NCBI GenBank assembly: GCA_021769425.1
Contig: JAETSX010000023.1
Coordinates: forward strand, 1-45,201
DNA length: 45,201 bases
Source of the DNA: Eubacterium sp.
Lineage (GTDB): Bacteria; Bacillota; Clostridia; Lachnospirales; Lachnospiraceae
Reading direction: 5' to 3'
This document shows positions 33,751 to 43,077 of this stretch, in pieces (the stretch's first letter is position 1; each line of letters starts with the position of its first letter). A program made the position numbers and the translations under genes. The notes beneath the pieces were generated by a model that saw nothing but the letters and a program-made list of their open reading frames with translations, ran no database searches and was not told the origin of the DNA.

Positions 33751-34704
33751 ATGGAGAAAAAAGACAAAGTATACAGGAGCCTGGATTTATATACGCATCT
33801 GCAAAAGGGAGAAATTATCTGTAAAGCAGAAGAAGCTGTGAAGTTTGGGGTAAATGAAAAAAGCATTCAGCGGGACATTGAGGATATTCGGGATTTTCTG
33901 AAAATACAGATGGTGGAAGAGGGACTGGAGAATGACATTATTTATGACTATGACAAGCGGGGATATCGGCTGCAGCGTTCGGAAGCAATGAGTTTTTCCA
34001 ATGAAGAGGCTCTGGCTATTTCAAAAATTTTACTGGATAGCCGTGCATTTACAAAGATGGAAATGACGGAGATGTTGGATAAGCTGCTGAAACGTTGTGT
34101 TCCGCCGGAAAACCGGAAAATAGTAGATGAATTGATCGCGAATGAGCGTTTGCACTATATCGAGCCTCACCATAAAAAGGTGTTTATTGATAAAATGTGG
34201 GAAATCGGAAAGGCAATCCGGGAACATAAATGCATTGAAATTACATATGAAAAATTGAAGGGAAATCAGAAAGTGTCCAGGAAACTGCAGCCCTTGGCAA
34301 TTATGTTTTCCGAATACTATTTTTATCTGGCAGCCCATATTGAAAATATAGACAGGGAAAAGGAATTCCAGGTTGCAAATGACATGTATCCCACCATTTA
34401 TCGCATCGATCGGATCTGCCGCCTTAAAGTGTTGGAAGAATATTTTAAAATTCCTTATAAAGATCGCTTTGAGGAAGGGGAATACCGGAAACGCATTCAG
34501 TTTATGTATGGCGGGAAGCTGCAGCGGATTGAATTCTGGTATAAGGGACAGAGCATAGAGGCTGTTCTGGATAAGCTTCCCACAGCGGAAATCATTAAAG
34601 AAGAGGAAGGAAATTACCTGGTTCGCGCCGAAACCTTCGGCAGCGGGATTGATATGTGGCTTCGGTATCAGGGGGAAAATGTGGAATTGGTGAAAAAATT
34701 TTAG
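33751..34704 (+). CDS. WYL-domain transcriptional regulator
   Basis: The 317-aa protein has an N-terminal winged helix (AEEAVKFGVNEKSIQRDIEDIRDFL, near residues 26-50). A WYL-type sensor domain follows (HKCIEITYEKLKGNQKVSRKLQPLAIMFSEYYFYLAAHIE, near 167-206), then a C-terminal beta domain (LVRAETFGSGIDMWLRYQGENVELV). WYL proteins sense nucleic-acid or nucleotide ligands and often control defence genes (BrxR, CapW, PafBC types). It lies about 680 bases before the Ter operon start and could regulate that or a separate target. No inverted-repeat operator was found. Confidence 0.88.
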   Translation: MEKKDKVYRSLDLYTHLQKGEIICKAEEAVKFGVNEKSIQRDIEDIRDFLKIQMVEEGLENDIIYDYDKRGYRLQRSEAMSFSNEEALAISKILLDSRAFTKMEMTEMLDKLLKRCVPPENRKIVDELIANERLHYIEPHHKKVFIDKMWEIGKAIREHKCIEITYEKLKGNQKVSRKLQPLAIMFSEYYFYLAAHIENIDREKEFQVANDMYPTIYRIDRICRLKVLEEYFKIPYKDRFEEGEYRKRIQFMYGGKLQRIEFWYKGQSIEAVLDKLPTAEIIKEEEGNYLVRAETFGSGIDMWLRYQGENVELVKKF

Positions 34705-34805
34705 AAATTTTTGGAAAAGGACAGATTATGTCCATGGCGGTTTGTATAATGGAAATGAGACAGAAAGGGAGCCTGCACTCTGATCCGGTTCTGGAAAATC
34801 AAAAT

Positions 34806-35138
34806 TCAGGAAGTGTTTTTCAGGAACTCATCTAAAAGCTGCAAAAATACTTCCCTGGATGAGGGCGGGAGAGAGCGGTATTTTTGAATGAGAGCGAGTT
34901 CGGTATGGTTTAAATCCGTTGGGTGAACTTCTTCAATTTTATGGGGGCAGGAAGAATGGCCAATCAGGTAATCCACGGACACATCGAAAAAATCGGCAAT
35001 GGTTTTTTGCATATCAATATCGGGTTCAGTGATATGGTGTTCGTATTTATAGACAGATTGCTGACCTATGTTTAGTTTTTCTGCAAGAGACTGCTGGGTG
35101 AGCCCTTTTTCCAGTCTGAGTTTTTTTAAATTGTCCAT
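34806..35138 (-). CDS. XRE-family helix-turn-helix regulator
   Basis: The 110-aa protein has the N-terminal HTH LRLEKGLTQQSLAEKLNIGQQSVYKYE (residues 5-31) and PDIDMQKTIADFFDVSVDYLIG (37-58), the Cro/C1 type. A short C-terminal tail follows. I take the ATG at 35138, which follows AAGGAG with an 8-base spacer, rather than the GTG nine bases upstream. It is divergent from the Ter operon, with 244 bases between the starts. A repressor role for that operon is plausible but unproven. Confidence 0.88.
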   Translation of the reverse strand: MDNLKKLRLEKGLTQQSLAEKLNIGQQSVYKYEHHITEPDIDMQKTIADFFDVSVDYLIGHSSCPHKIEEVHPTDLNHTELALIQKYRSLPPSSREVFLQLLDEFLKNTS

Positions 35139-35220
35139 GGTTTGCACTCCTTGCTCCTTCAGTTATTCGATACGTTTATTTTAACAAGAATAAAATTAGA
35201 AATACAAAACCAAAAAAGAG

Positions 35221-35249
35221 TTGAATTTAAAACTTATTTAGATTAGAAT
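35221..35249 (+). promoter_or_regulatory. Candidate promoter of the Ter-dynamin operon
   Basis: TTGAAT (35221-35226), 17 bases, TAGAAT (35244-35249). The leader to the first gene is about 130 bases and includes a CCTTTGC/GCGAAGG hairpin at 35322-35343, not followed by a T run. The leader could be regulated. Confidence 0.45.
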
Positions 35250-35382
35250 GCAAAGTGAGAGTTTTTGTTTTATCTGAATTGACGGTAAAATGAGAACAAG
35301 CGGCTGAGCTGCGGAATAAGAGCCTTTGCGCCCGGTGCGAAGGTTTGCAAAAGAGATTAGTGACAAATATACTGGGGGTAAA

Positions 35383-38355
35383 ATGATGCAGTTTGTAAAA
35401 GGCATGAGAGACAGAATTCAAAAATATCTTGATGAAACAAAAGTTTTTGCCGTTGAGATGGAAGTTTTGGGCAGCGCAACATATGATTGCTGCTGCTTTG
35501 GGGTAGATGATAAGGGAAAATTATCCGATGAGAAATATATGATTTTTTATAATCAGACATCTTCGCCGAATCATGAAATTAATTATATGAAATCAGGCCA
35601 TAAAAGCATATTTGAGATAGATTTAATCAGGCTGCCTGACAAAATAGCAAAGCTGGTGTTTACGGTCAGTATAGACGGCGATGGAACAATGGCGGAAATG
35701 GACAGGTTTTGCCTTAAGCTGAAACAGAACAACGCAGAATATATATCCATACAGAATACCAAAGCAGATTTTGCAAACGAGAAAGCAATTATATCCACGG
35801 AAATATATCAGAAGAATGGTTGGAGAATTGCTGCAGTATCCAGTGGCTTTAACGGGGGATTAAGTTCACTGCTGACATATTTTGGCGGCGTGGAGGAAAA
35901 AGCGGAAAAAGAGGCGCGGCCTGAGAATGCGGCAGAGAATCATCAAAAACAAAATGAACCTCTTAAGGCAAGTATGCTGGAGGAGACAAAACCAACGGCA
36001 AAGGAAGAGAAAGCATCTGGGGAAGTCAATTCGCAGGAAGTATTTAATTGGAAAAATGCAGGTAATAATCCGACAAGAATAGGATTTAAATATAATCCAT
36101 ATGTGGTTGAGTCGATCATCACAATTGATGGAAAAGCAGTTGAAGCTCCGAATAAATTGTATGATTTTAGAAATGAAAGGATTCAGGTATGGTTAGAACA
36201 GCTAATGCCTATATTGATAGATTTATGCAATGACAGTTTCTTTTGCATAGAATTTTATGGACTTAGGCTGGATTATAATGATTTGTATGAAACAGTAAAG
36301 GAATTTTGTCTTGCACATTCCGATATTGAAGTTTCACTTGTCTTTACGGAAGCAAGAGGGTCGGAAGACAGGCTGAATGAGCTTCAAAAGCTTTTTGAAG
36401 AGATGCAGGAGGAATGTCCGTTTGAAGATTTACGGACAAAACAAATTCAGGATAATTTCTATAGCGCAATTAGTTCTGAATTCGAGGTGAGCGTGATTGC
36501 GACAATGAGTTCCGGCAAATCAACTTTAATTAATGCTCTTCTGGGAAGAGAATTAATGCCGTCAAAAAATGAAGCTTGTACTGCAACGATAGCGAAGATC
36601 AAAGACAGAAGCTCCGGGACTGAATTTGATGCAGAGTATAGAGATAAAGAGAATCAGGTATTGGGTACCTATACGAATTTGACCCTGGAAGATATGGAGG
36701 AGATGAATGCGAATCCTGATACAGCCTATATAGATATCGTTGGAAATATTCCGAATATAGACTCCACAGGAATACGTCTGGTTTTAGTAGATACTCCCGG
36801 GCCGAATAATTCCCGGACTGAGGAACATAAAAATCATACGTACCGGGTGATTAAAGAGAAAACGAAACCTATGGTATTGTATGTGCTGAATGCCACACAG
36901 CTTCAGACGAATGATGATTACACATTACTGGCTACGGTTGCTGAGGCTATGAAAGTGGGAGGAAAACAGTCAAAAGACAGATTTATTTTTGCAGTAAATA
37001 AGATTGATCAGTTTGATCCGGATAAAGAATCTGTTCAGGATGCATTACAGCATGTGCGTGAATATTTGGAGAAATTTGATATAGAGAATCCTAATATTTT
37101 TCCAACATCGGCGGAAACTGCTAAGGTTATCAGAATGCATCAAAACGGCGCCAGGCTTACGAAAGGGCAGAATAAAACGTTACATAATTGCAATGCATTT
37201 ATTGAGGAACAGCAATTGCATCTTTCAGAGCAGGCAAGCTTGGGCAAAAACAATCTTCAGAGAGTGAGAACTGCCATAAGCGCCGCGAAGAAATCAGGCG
37301 ATATTTGTGGAGAGGTTCTGTGGTATACCGGAATACCTGCCGTGGAAATTGCCATAAATGAGTACTTGCAAAAGTATGCATATACTGCAAAAATCAAAGC
37401 GGCCGTTGATGCTTTTAAGAAGAAGGTCGAAGAGAAAGATATGCATGCAAAGATGATATCTTCCATCCAGAATAATGAGAGTTCTAGAAATGAAATACAT
37501 CAGCAGCTTGAAACGATCAAAGACATACTTGCGGAAGGCGAGGAAGCGAAAAAATTCAGGAGCCGTATCGAAGCTTTGGACATGATGAAGGATGCTAAGA
37601 AAAGAATCCGGGAAGTCAGGGCTAAAATATCGAAAGAACTGAATCCTTCTGTTGGAAAAGGCGCAATGACGACATTGGAAGTTCAGCAGATGATGATGAA
37701 GCTGAATAATACAGTCCTGCATTTGCAGAGTGATGTAAAGACAGAGCTAGAATGTATTATTAATGATGTTATTGTGGAAAATGCAAATAATATTATGAAA
37801 GAGTATACGGAGCATATTCATGGGCTGATACAGAGCGGAGTGATAAAGAATCAGCAGTATAATACAAAAAATGATGGATTTGGCATTGATTTTCTGGAAA
37901 TGGATATTCCGAATGCCCAGGAAATCATTAATAGTTACAAATATGATGAAAGGTACGACACAGGAGAAGTGGAGTGGGTGGTAAATACAAACAAAAAATG
38001 GTATAAACCATGGACCTGGTTTGAAGAGTCCGGCCATAATCGGGCAATTTATGCAAACAGGGAAATGGTGGATTATTCGACTGTGGAAAATGAATATCTT
38101 ACGCCGATTATCAGCAGCTTCAATGAAAATCTTGAAAGCGCCCAGAACACAGCTCAGGATGAAGCAAAACAGTTTAAGAAATTTTTTTTGAAGCAGTTGG
38201 ATGATTTGCAGGATGCACTGAAGAAGAAAGTGGAAGAAAATGAAAAATTAACACGCAGTCAAAGCAGCATTGACGCAAAGATTGAGTCTGAAAAGGAAAA
38301 AATTGCATGGCTTGAAAAATTTTTAATGCGGTTAGATGGAATTTTGGAAATATAA
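35383..38355 (+). CDS. TerD-like domain fused to a dynamin-type GTPase
   Basis: The 990-aa protein (start at the ATG pair at 35383/35386 after GGGGGT) joins three parts. Residues about 1-165 are TerD-like (KLSDEKYMIFYNQTSSP, then IYQKNGWRIAAVSSGFNGGL), but the metal-binding DLDAxA stretch of true TerD is replaced by TYDCCCFGV. After a charged linker, residues about 215-355 form an alpha/beta domain I do not recognise. A dynamin-family GTPase follows, with ATMSSGKST (373-381), DTPG (470-473) and NKID (539-542). A long helical/coiled C-terminus (about 680-990) holds a YKPWTWFEESG loop that could touch membrane. It is the first gene of the accessory operon and 15 bases separate it from the next. 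GTP-driven membrane or nucleoprotein remodelling triggered by stress is inference. Confidence 0.85.
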   Translation: MMQFVKGMRDRIQKYLDETKVFAVEMEVLGSATYDCCCFGVDDKGKLSDEKYMIFYNQTSSPNHEINYMKSGHKSIFEIDLIRLPDKIAKLVFTVSIDGDGTMAEMDRFCLKLKQNNAEYISIQNTKADFANEKAIISTEIYQKNGWRIAAVSSGFNGGLSSLLTYFGGVEEKAEKEARPENAAENHQKQNEPLKASMLEETKPTAKEEKASGEVNSQEVFNWKNAGNNPTRIGFKYNPYVVESIITIDGKAVEAPNKLYDFRNERIQVWLEQLMPILIDLCNDSFFCIEFYGLRLDYNDLYETVKEFCLAHSDIEVSLVFTEARGSEDRLNELQKLFEEMQEECPFEDLRTKQIQDNFYSAISSEFEVSVIATMSSGKSTLINALLGRELMPSKNEACTATIAKIKDRSSGTEFDAEYRDKENQVLGTYTNLTLEDMEEMNANPDTAYIDIVGNIPNIDSTGIRLVLVDTPGPNNSRTEEHKNHTYRVIKEKTKPMVLYVLNATQLQTNDDYTLLATVAEAMKVGGKQSKDRFIFAVNKIDQFDPDKESVQDALQHVREYLEKFDIENPNIFPTSAETAKVIRMHQNGARLTKGQNKTLHNCNAFIEEQQLHLSEQASLGKNNLQRVRTAISAAKKSGDICGEVLWYTGIPAVEIAINEYLQKYAYTAKIKAAVDAFKKKVEEKDMHAKMISSIQNNESSRNEIHQQLETIKDILAEGEEAKKFRSRIEALDMMKDAKKRIREVRAKISKELNPSVGKGAMTTLEVQQMMMKLNNTVLHLQSDVKTELECIINDVIVENANNIMKEYTEHIHGLIQSGVIKNQQYNTKNDGFGIDFLEMDIPNAQEIINSYKYDERYDTGEVEWVVNTNKKWYKPWTWFEESGHNRAIYANREMVDYSTVENEYLTPIISSFNENLESAQNTAQDEAKQFKKFFLKQLDDLQDALKKKVEENEKLTRSQSSIDAKIESEKEKIAWLEKFLMRLDGILEI

Positions 38356-38370
38356 AAAATGGAGGATACG

Positions 38371-38889
38371 ATGGAGAAAATTGCAGCTTTAGAAGATGCT
38401 ATCTCAAAAAAAAGCTTAGTTGGGATTTATAGCGTTTTTTATACGATAGCACATGGAGATCCGAATTTTTCAACAAATAAATTTAAGGATGTTTTTGCAT
38501 ATGTGAAGATGAAAAATATTACTGGATTGATGCAGGAGTTTGATGGAGAAGAATTTGAACCGGAAGAAAAGTGGGATGAGGATTACTGGGCGTTAATAGC
38601 ATCTTCGCTGATAGATAATTTCTGTGAAGAAAGAATAGGGCATCTTGAGGCCGTCGGTAAAAAGGTGTATCCGGTGAAAGCATCAGAAGAGACAGAAAAC
38701 TTAAATAAAATCACAGCGGCAAAAAAGGTGCAGCAAAGCGGAAAAGGAATGAAAGCAGCGTCTGGCGGGCAGGGGAAAAGAATGATTTCAGAAGAGACAA
38801 AAAAGAAAGTGCGAGCTAATCATGCGGATCGGGTTCATAAAAGAGATGGCTTATTGAGCAGGATATTTGGTTCAGGATCAGGGAGGTAA
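38371..38889 (+). CDS. Unrecognised charged protein of the Ter operon
   Basis: The 172-aa product has an N-terminal helical half (AALEDAISKKSLVGIYSVFYTIAHGDPNFS) ending near residue 90, and a basic, Lys/Ser/Gly-rich tail ending RIFGSGSGR. It is possibly a linker between the GTPase and the ATPase, or nucleic-acid binding through its basic tail. I recognise no family. I use the ATG at 38371 because GGAGG at 38361-38365 is 5 bases upstream. The next gene starts two bases after its stop. Confidence 0.7.
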   Translation: MEKIAALEDAISKKSLVGIYSVFYTIAHGDPNFSTNKFKDVFAYVKMKNITGLMQEFDGEEFEPEEKWDEDYWALIASSLIDNFCEERIGHLEAVGKKVYPVKASEETENLNKITAAKKVQQSGKGMKAASGGQGKRMISEETKKKVRANHADRVHKRDGLLSRIFGSGSGR

Positions 38890-38891
38890 AT

Positions 38892-41800
38892 ATGCCGGAG
38901 CAATTTCAGACGCTTGAGCAAAGCCAGGAAAAAGTAAGCGCAGCATTTGCTCAGGCGGATCACATAATAATGAGAAAGTATATGCCGGAAATATGCAACT
39001 ATCCAATAAAAGACATTTCGGCGGAACTAGAGAATGTAAACATTAATAGCGTTCTTCGGATTAATCAGATCACGAAGATTGTTTATGATGCGGATGAGAA
39101 TAATTTGGATAAACTTATGAATGTTTATCATTCAGTAGCATTGTGCGGCGGATCCCTTATCCATATTATTTTGAGTGATGGCAATAGCGTAGAGTATTAT
39201 CTTGGAACCAGGACAAGCAATATAAATGAGATTTCTACATGCCAGTCGGCGCTGGCAGGAACTTTTGCAGGTAATTTTCCAGGTTCAAAAATAATTCAGC
39301 AAGACAAGGCGGGATTAACCGCTTGTCTGGATAAAGTATTCACATCTTCCGTACGTGAACAGAGCCCTGTCATCAGCGTCGTAAGCGGCATACCAGGGCT
39401 GCGAAGTGAGAATAATAAAGAATTTGTACAGGGAATGGAAAAACTGATTGATTCCATGTCTGGAAAAAAATATGCAATGATTACAATTGCTGAACCAGTA
39501 TCTTCAGAACAATTGTTAGAATTAAAAGATAACTATGAAGAAATTTTTTCTCAGTTATCGCCATTTGCCAGGATTACACAAACATATTCAGAGTCAGATA
39601 GCAGCGCGCTTGCTGAAAATATTTCGGATGCAGTAACGGAATCAGTTGGGAATACGGTTAGCAACACAACAAATCAATCAAAGACCGATTCCATTGGGAA
39701 AAGCACTACAAAAAGCGCCAGCGTGATATTGTTTTCAAAAAACAGGGGAACAAATTATGGGGAGTCAAATCAAACAGGTTTTTCTCATAGTGATACTCAG
39801 AACCAAACAAGAGGAACCACTCAGACCAAAGGGACAACAGATACATTTACAACAACAACGGGGCAAACACTGCAGCTTGTAAGGGATAATAAAAGGGTAA
39901 CGGACTTACTTCAGAAAATTGAAAAACAAATAGAACGGATAGAAAACGCAAAAGATACCGGTTTGTGGAGTACAGCAACATATTGTATCTCAGATGACAC
40001 GCAGACATGCAAGACGTTAGCCGGAACACTGCAGTCATTGTGCAGAGGAAAGAAAGACACGGTGGAAAGTTATAGTATTAATACCTGGACTGACGCTTAC
40101 AAAATAAAAAGCATAGAAGCGTACCTCAAAAAGATGGTGCATCCTCTATTTGAAATGAATACTGGAAATAAGCAGGTATATATTACGCCTGCATCCATGA
40201 TAAGCGGAAACGAACTGGTGATTGCGGCCGGGCTGCCACAGAAAGCGGTCCATGGAGTTTCTATCAGTAAGATGGTTTCTTTTGCAAGAAATATTTTTAT
40301 AGAAGACGGGCAACTTGAGACAGGGAATACCATTTTATTGGGAAATGTATATCATATGGGAAAAAGGGAACAGGCGGAAATTGAAATTGATGTGGAAAGT
40401 CTTGCTTCCCATATGCTGATTACAGGCACAACTGGCACTGGCAAATCAAATACAGTGTATCAGGTATTATCGGAAGCCCGGAAAAAGGGTGTCAGGTTCT
40501 TGGTGATTGAACCGGCAAAAGGTGAATATAAAAATGTATTTGGGAATGATGAAGATGTTCATGTGTTCGGCGCCAACAGTAAAATTACAGAGTTGTTAAA
40601 GATCAATCCGTTTTCGTTTCCGGATGAAATACATGTGCTGGAGCATATTGACAGGCTGATAGAAATATTTAATGTATGCTGGCCAATGTACGCTGCAATG
40701 CCTGCTATCTTAAAAGAGGCAATTTTGCAGGCATATCAGGTCTGTGGATGGGATTTGGAAAACTCAGAAAATATATTAAAGAGTAAGAACGTTTATCCTT
40801 CTTTTAAAGATGTCCAAATGCAGATAAGAAATATATTAGATTCGTCTGATTATTCTGAAGACAACAAAGGAGATTATACGGGAGCGCTGATTACCAGGAT
40901 TAGTTCGTTGACGAATGGAATTAATGGCCAAATGTTTTCCGCAAATGAGGTGTCCCCGGCAATTTTATTTGATGAGAATACGATTATTGATTTGAGCAGG
41001 ATTGGTTCTCAGGAAACAAAATCGCTGATTATGGGAATTGTAGTGATGAAGCTTAATGAATATCGAATGGGTTGTGCAAAGGGATGCATGAACCAAAAAT
41101 TGAGCCATATAACAATTTTGGAGGAAGCGCATAATCTTCTGAGGAACACACAGGGGAAGGCTTCAGCGGAAGGGGCGGATGTGGCAGGAAAATCAGTGGA
41201 AATGATTACTAATTCAATCGCTGAAATGAGGACTTATGGAGAAGGATTTGTGATAGTGGATCAATCTCCAAATGCAATTGACATTTCTGCAATAAGAAAT
41301 ACAAATACGAAGATTCTCATGAGGCTTCCGGAAGAAAGTGACAGACAACAGGCAGGAAAATCAGCGGCGATGACGGATAAACAGATTCCGGAACTGGCCA
41401 GAGTTCCTAAAGGGGTTGCGGTTGTGTATCAAAACAATTGGTTAGAGCCTGTATTATGTAAGATTAATAAAGCAGAAATTACGGAAAGCCAGTATATGTA
41501 TCATCCGTTGAATGGGGGCGGGGTTAACCGTGATGCAAGGCGGATGATTGTTATGATGCTTGTGGGAAACAGAATGGATGAGTGTTTAGATATCGCAATA
41601 GATTTAATAAGAGATAATATTGAAGATATGAATTTGTCGTCAGAAAGCACAATTATAATTTTGGATGCGATTGAGAAACTTGAGAATGGGGTTGTTCCAA
41701 GCATTCTGGAAGAGGAGTCATTTGAAAAGTTAAGTGAATTGGTATGTGAGTTGGTGAAGTATGACAGATTTAAAAATGTAATTGCATCAATAGACGAAGT

Positions 41801-41987
41801 GAACGGGATTCAAGAGAAGGTGCATAATAATTTGGTATCAGTCATTGGCGAACTGTCAGTGGAGTTGGAACTGGCGATCACGCAATGTGTCATGCGTAAA
41901 ATGGTGAAAGAGGATAGAGGAAAGGTGTCCCTTTATTCAAAATGGCGCCGGTATGCAGTAGACAGGCAGAAGAGGGGGTGTAAGTGA
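38892..41987 (+). CDS. HerA/FtsK-like P-loop ATPase
   Basis: The 1031-aa protein has a 230-residue N-terminal region of unknown fold. A Ser/Thr/Asn/Gln-rich stretch follows at about 230-330 (NTVSNTTNQSKTDSIGKST, GTTQTKGTTDTFTTTTGQT). The ATPase domain has Walker A GTTGTGKS at 512-519 and Walker B ITILEEAH at 740-747. A long helical C-terminus completes it. This is the HerA/DUF87/VirB4-like branch of hexameric DNA pumps. Its central place in the operon suggests it moves DNA or a protein assembly. The rich polar stretch may be a flexible tether. The start follows GGGAGG with 6 bases. The stop overlaps the next start by one base (TGATG). Confidence 0.85.
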   Translation: MPEQFQTLEQSQEKVSAAFAQADHIIMRKYMPEICNYPIKDISAELENVNINSVLRINQITKIVYDADENNLDKLMNVYHSVALCGGSLIHIILSDGNSVEYYLGTRTSNINEISTCQSALAGTFAGNFPGSKIIQQDKAGLTACLDKVFTSSVREQSPVISVVSGIPGLRSENNKEFVQGMEKLIDSMSGKKYAMITIAEPVSSEQLLELKDNYEEIFSQLSPFARITQTYSESDSSALAENISDAVTESVGNTVSNTTNQSKTDSIGKSTTKSASVILFSKNRGTNYGESNQTGFSHSDTQNQTRGTTQTKGTTDTFTTTTGQTLQLVRDNKRVTDLLQKIEKQIERIENAKDTGLWSTATYCISDDTQTCKTLAGTLQSLCRGKKDTVESYSINTWTDAYKIKSIEAYLKKMVHPLFEMNTGNKQVYITPASMISGNELVIAAGLPQKAVHGVSISKMVSFARNIFIEDGQLETGNTILLGNVYHMGKREQAEIEIDVESLASHMLITGTTGTGKSNTVYQVLSEARKKGVRFLVIEPAKGEYKNVFGNDEDVHVFGANSKITELLKINPFSFPDEIHVLEHIDRLIEIFNVCWPMYAAMPAILKEAILQAYQVCGWDLENSENILKSKNVYPSFKDVQMQIRNILDSSDYSEDNKGDYTGALITRISSLTNGINGQMFSANEVSPAILFDENTIIDLSRIGSQETKSLIMGIVVMKLNEYRMGCAKGCMNQKLSHITILEEAHNLLRNTQGKASAEGADVAGKSVEMITNSIAEMRTYGEGFVIVDQSPNAIDISAIRNTNTKILMRLPEESDRQQAGKSAAMTDKQIPELARVPKGVAVVYQNNWLEPVLCKINKAEITESQYMYHPLNGGGVNRDARRMIVMMLVGNRMDECLDIAIDLIRDNIEDMNLSSESTIIILDAIEKLENGVVPSILEEESFEKLSELVCELVKYDRFKNVIASIDEVNGIQEKVHNNLVSVIGELSVELELAITQCVMRKMVKEDRGKVSLYSKWRRYAVDRQKRGCK

Positions 41988-42670
41988 TGGTAGGTGAGAT
42001 TGTAAAAGCGGTTGCTGAAGTGGCAAAAGAAACATCGAAAGAGATGCCGAAAGAAATAAAGAAAATTGTCAAAGAACTGGATACCCCCCTGAATGCTTCG
42101 GAAGTTAAGGAAACAGGCGTTTTTGAAGAGAATGATTTTGAAGGATGGCTGAAAGAACTGGATAAGCCATTAAATGCGGAAACGGAAATTAGGGAGGCTC
42201 CCCAGGCAGAAGAACAGCCAAATTTGTTGGAAAGCGAAAATGCGCTTGAACAGGATGGTTTACAACATGAACCGGATGTAAATCAGGAATTGAAAAGCAA
42301 AGAAATTCACAGTCCAGAGGCAGGTGACAGGCAAGGTGGAAGATTCGGAGATATCTTTAAAGAAGGAGAAGGCGACAAGATAGAAGTTCATCATATGCCT
42401 GCAGACAGTGTTACAGAATTATCACGGAATGATGGCCCTGCAATACGGATGGATAAAGCGGATCACAGGGAAACGGCAAGCTGTGGAAGTTCCCGTGAAG
42501 CCAGAGAATATAGAGAATGCCAGAAGGACTTGATCGATGAAGGAAAATTTGACGAGGCTGTGCAGATGGATATCGACGATATCAGAGAAAAATTTGGCGG
42601 CAAATATGATGATGCGATTAATGAAATGCTTGCGTATATTGACGAATTAGAGGAGGCGGGAAAAATATGA
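41987..42670 (+). CDS. Probable effector with a C-terminal HNH-like nuclease motif
   Basis: The 227-aa protein has a charged N-terminal half with two KELDxPLNA copies near residues 27 and 54. The C-terminal half reads KIEVHHMPADSV (Glu133, His135, His136), then GPAIRMDKADH (Asp159-His160), a GSSREAREYRECQKDLI helix and QMDIDDIREKFGGKYDDAI. I recall this H-H plus D-H layout from C-terminal nuclease domains of polymorphic toxins (HNH/endonuclease VII superfamily); it is a pattern match, not a proven one. The ATG at 41987 overlaps the ATPase stop by one base. The stop overlaps the start of a small gene that looks like an immunity partner. Confidence 0.65.
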   Translation: MVGEIVKAVAEVAKETSKEMPKEIKKIVKELDTPLNASEVKETGVFEENDFEGWLKELDKPLNAETEIREAPQAEEQPNLLESENALEQDGLQHEPDVNQELKSKEIHSPEAGDRQGGRFGDIFKEGEGDKIEVHHMPADSVTELSRNDGPAIRMDKADHRETASCGSSREAREYRECQKDLIDEGKFDEAVQMDIDDIREKFGGKYDDAINEMLAYIDELEEAGKI

Positions 42671-43050
42671 TGGAATGGAATGTAAATCCGAAAAAAGATA
42701 TTAACGGTATTGAATTTGGGATGGACAGAGAGTCAGTACGGAATCAGTTAGGAGAGCCTGTAAAGGAATTCAAAAAGTCTAAATTCAGCAGGAATACAAC
42801 GGATGATTATGGTGGATTCCATGTGTTTTATGATGCGGGAAATAATTTTGAAGCGGTTGAGATTTTTGAAGGTACAGTTATGGTCGAAGGCACAGCGCTG
42901 TTTCCCGGGACATTCCAAAATATACTGGATTATGATGAATCCTTTGAAAAGGAAGATGACGGCTGCGTCAGTGTCAAACTTGGAATAGGCATATATGCAC
43001 CAGAACAACGCATAGAAAGCATTTTGATAGGATGCGAAGGATATTATTAA
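42667..43050 (+). CDS. Small immunity-like protein paired with the nuclease
   Basis: The 127-aa product begins MMEWNVNPKKDINGIEFGMDRESVRNQLGEP and contains DDYGGFHVFYDAGNNFEAVEIFEG. The INGIEFGMxRExVRxxLG start and the FHVFYDxxNxxEAVE strand resemble small immunity-type proteins encoded directly after toxin genes, but I cannot name a family with certainty. The start overlaps the effector stop by four bases (ATGA), strong translational coupling as for toxin-immunity pairs. It would neutralise the neighbouring nuclease; this is inference from position. Confidence 0.65.
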   Translation: MMEWNVNPKKDINGIEFGMDRESVRNQLGEPVKEFKKSKFSRNTTDDYGGFHVFYDAGNNFEAVEIFEGTVMVEGTALFPGTFQNILDYDESFEKEDDGCVSVKLGIGIYAPEQRIESILIGCEGYY

Positions 43051-43077
43051 AAATATAAGCCGTAAAGGGAGAGATTG

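Noticed and set aside
35322-35343. Leader hairpin before the Ter operon as a terminator
   Set aside because: The stem is adequate but no T run follows, so attenuation is not supported.
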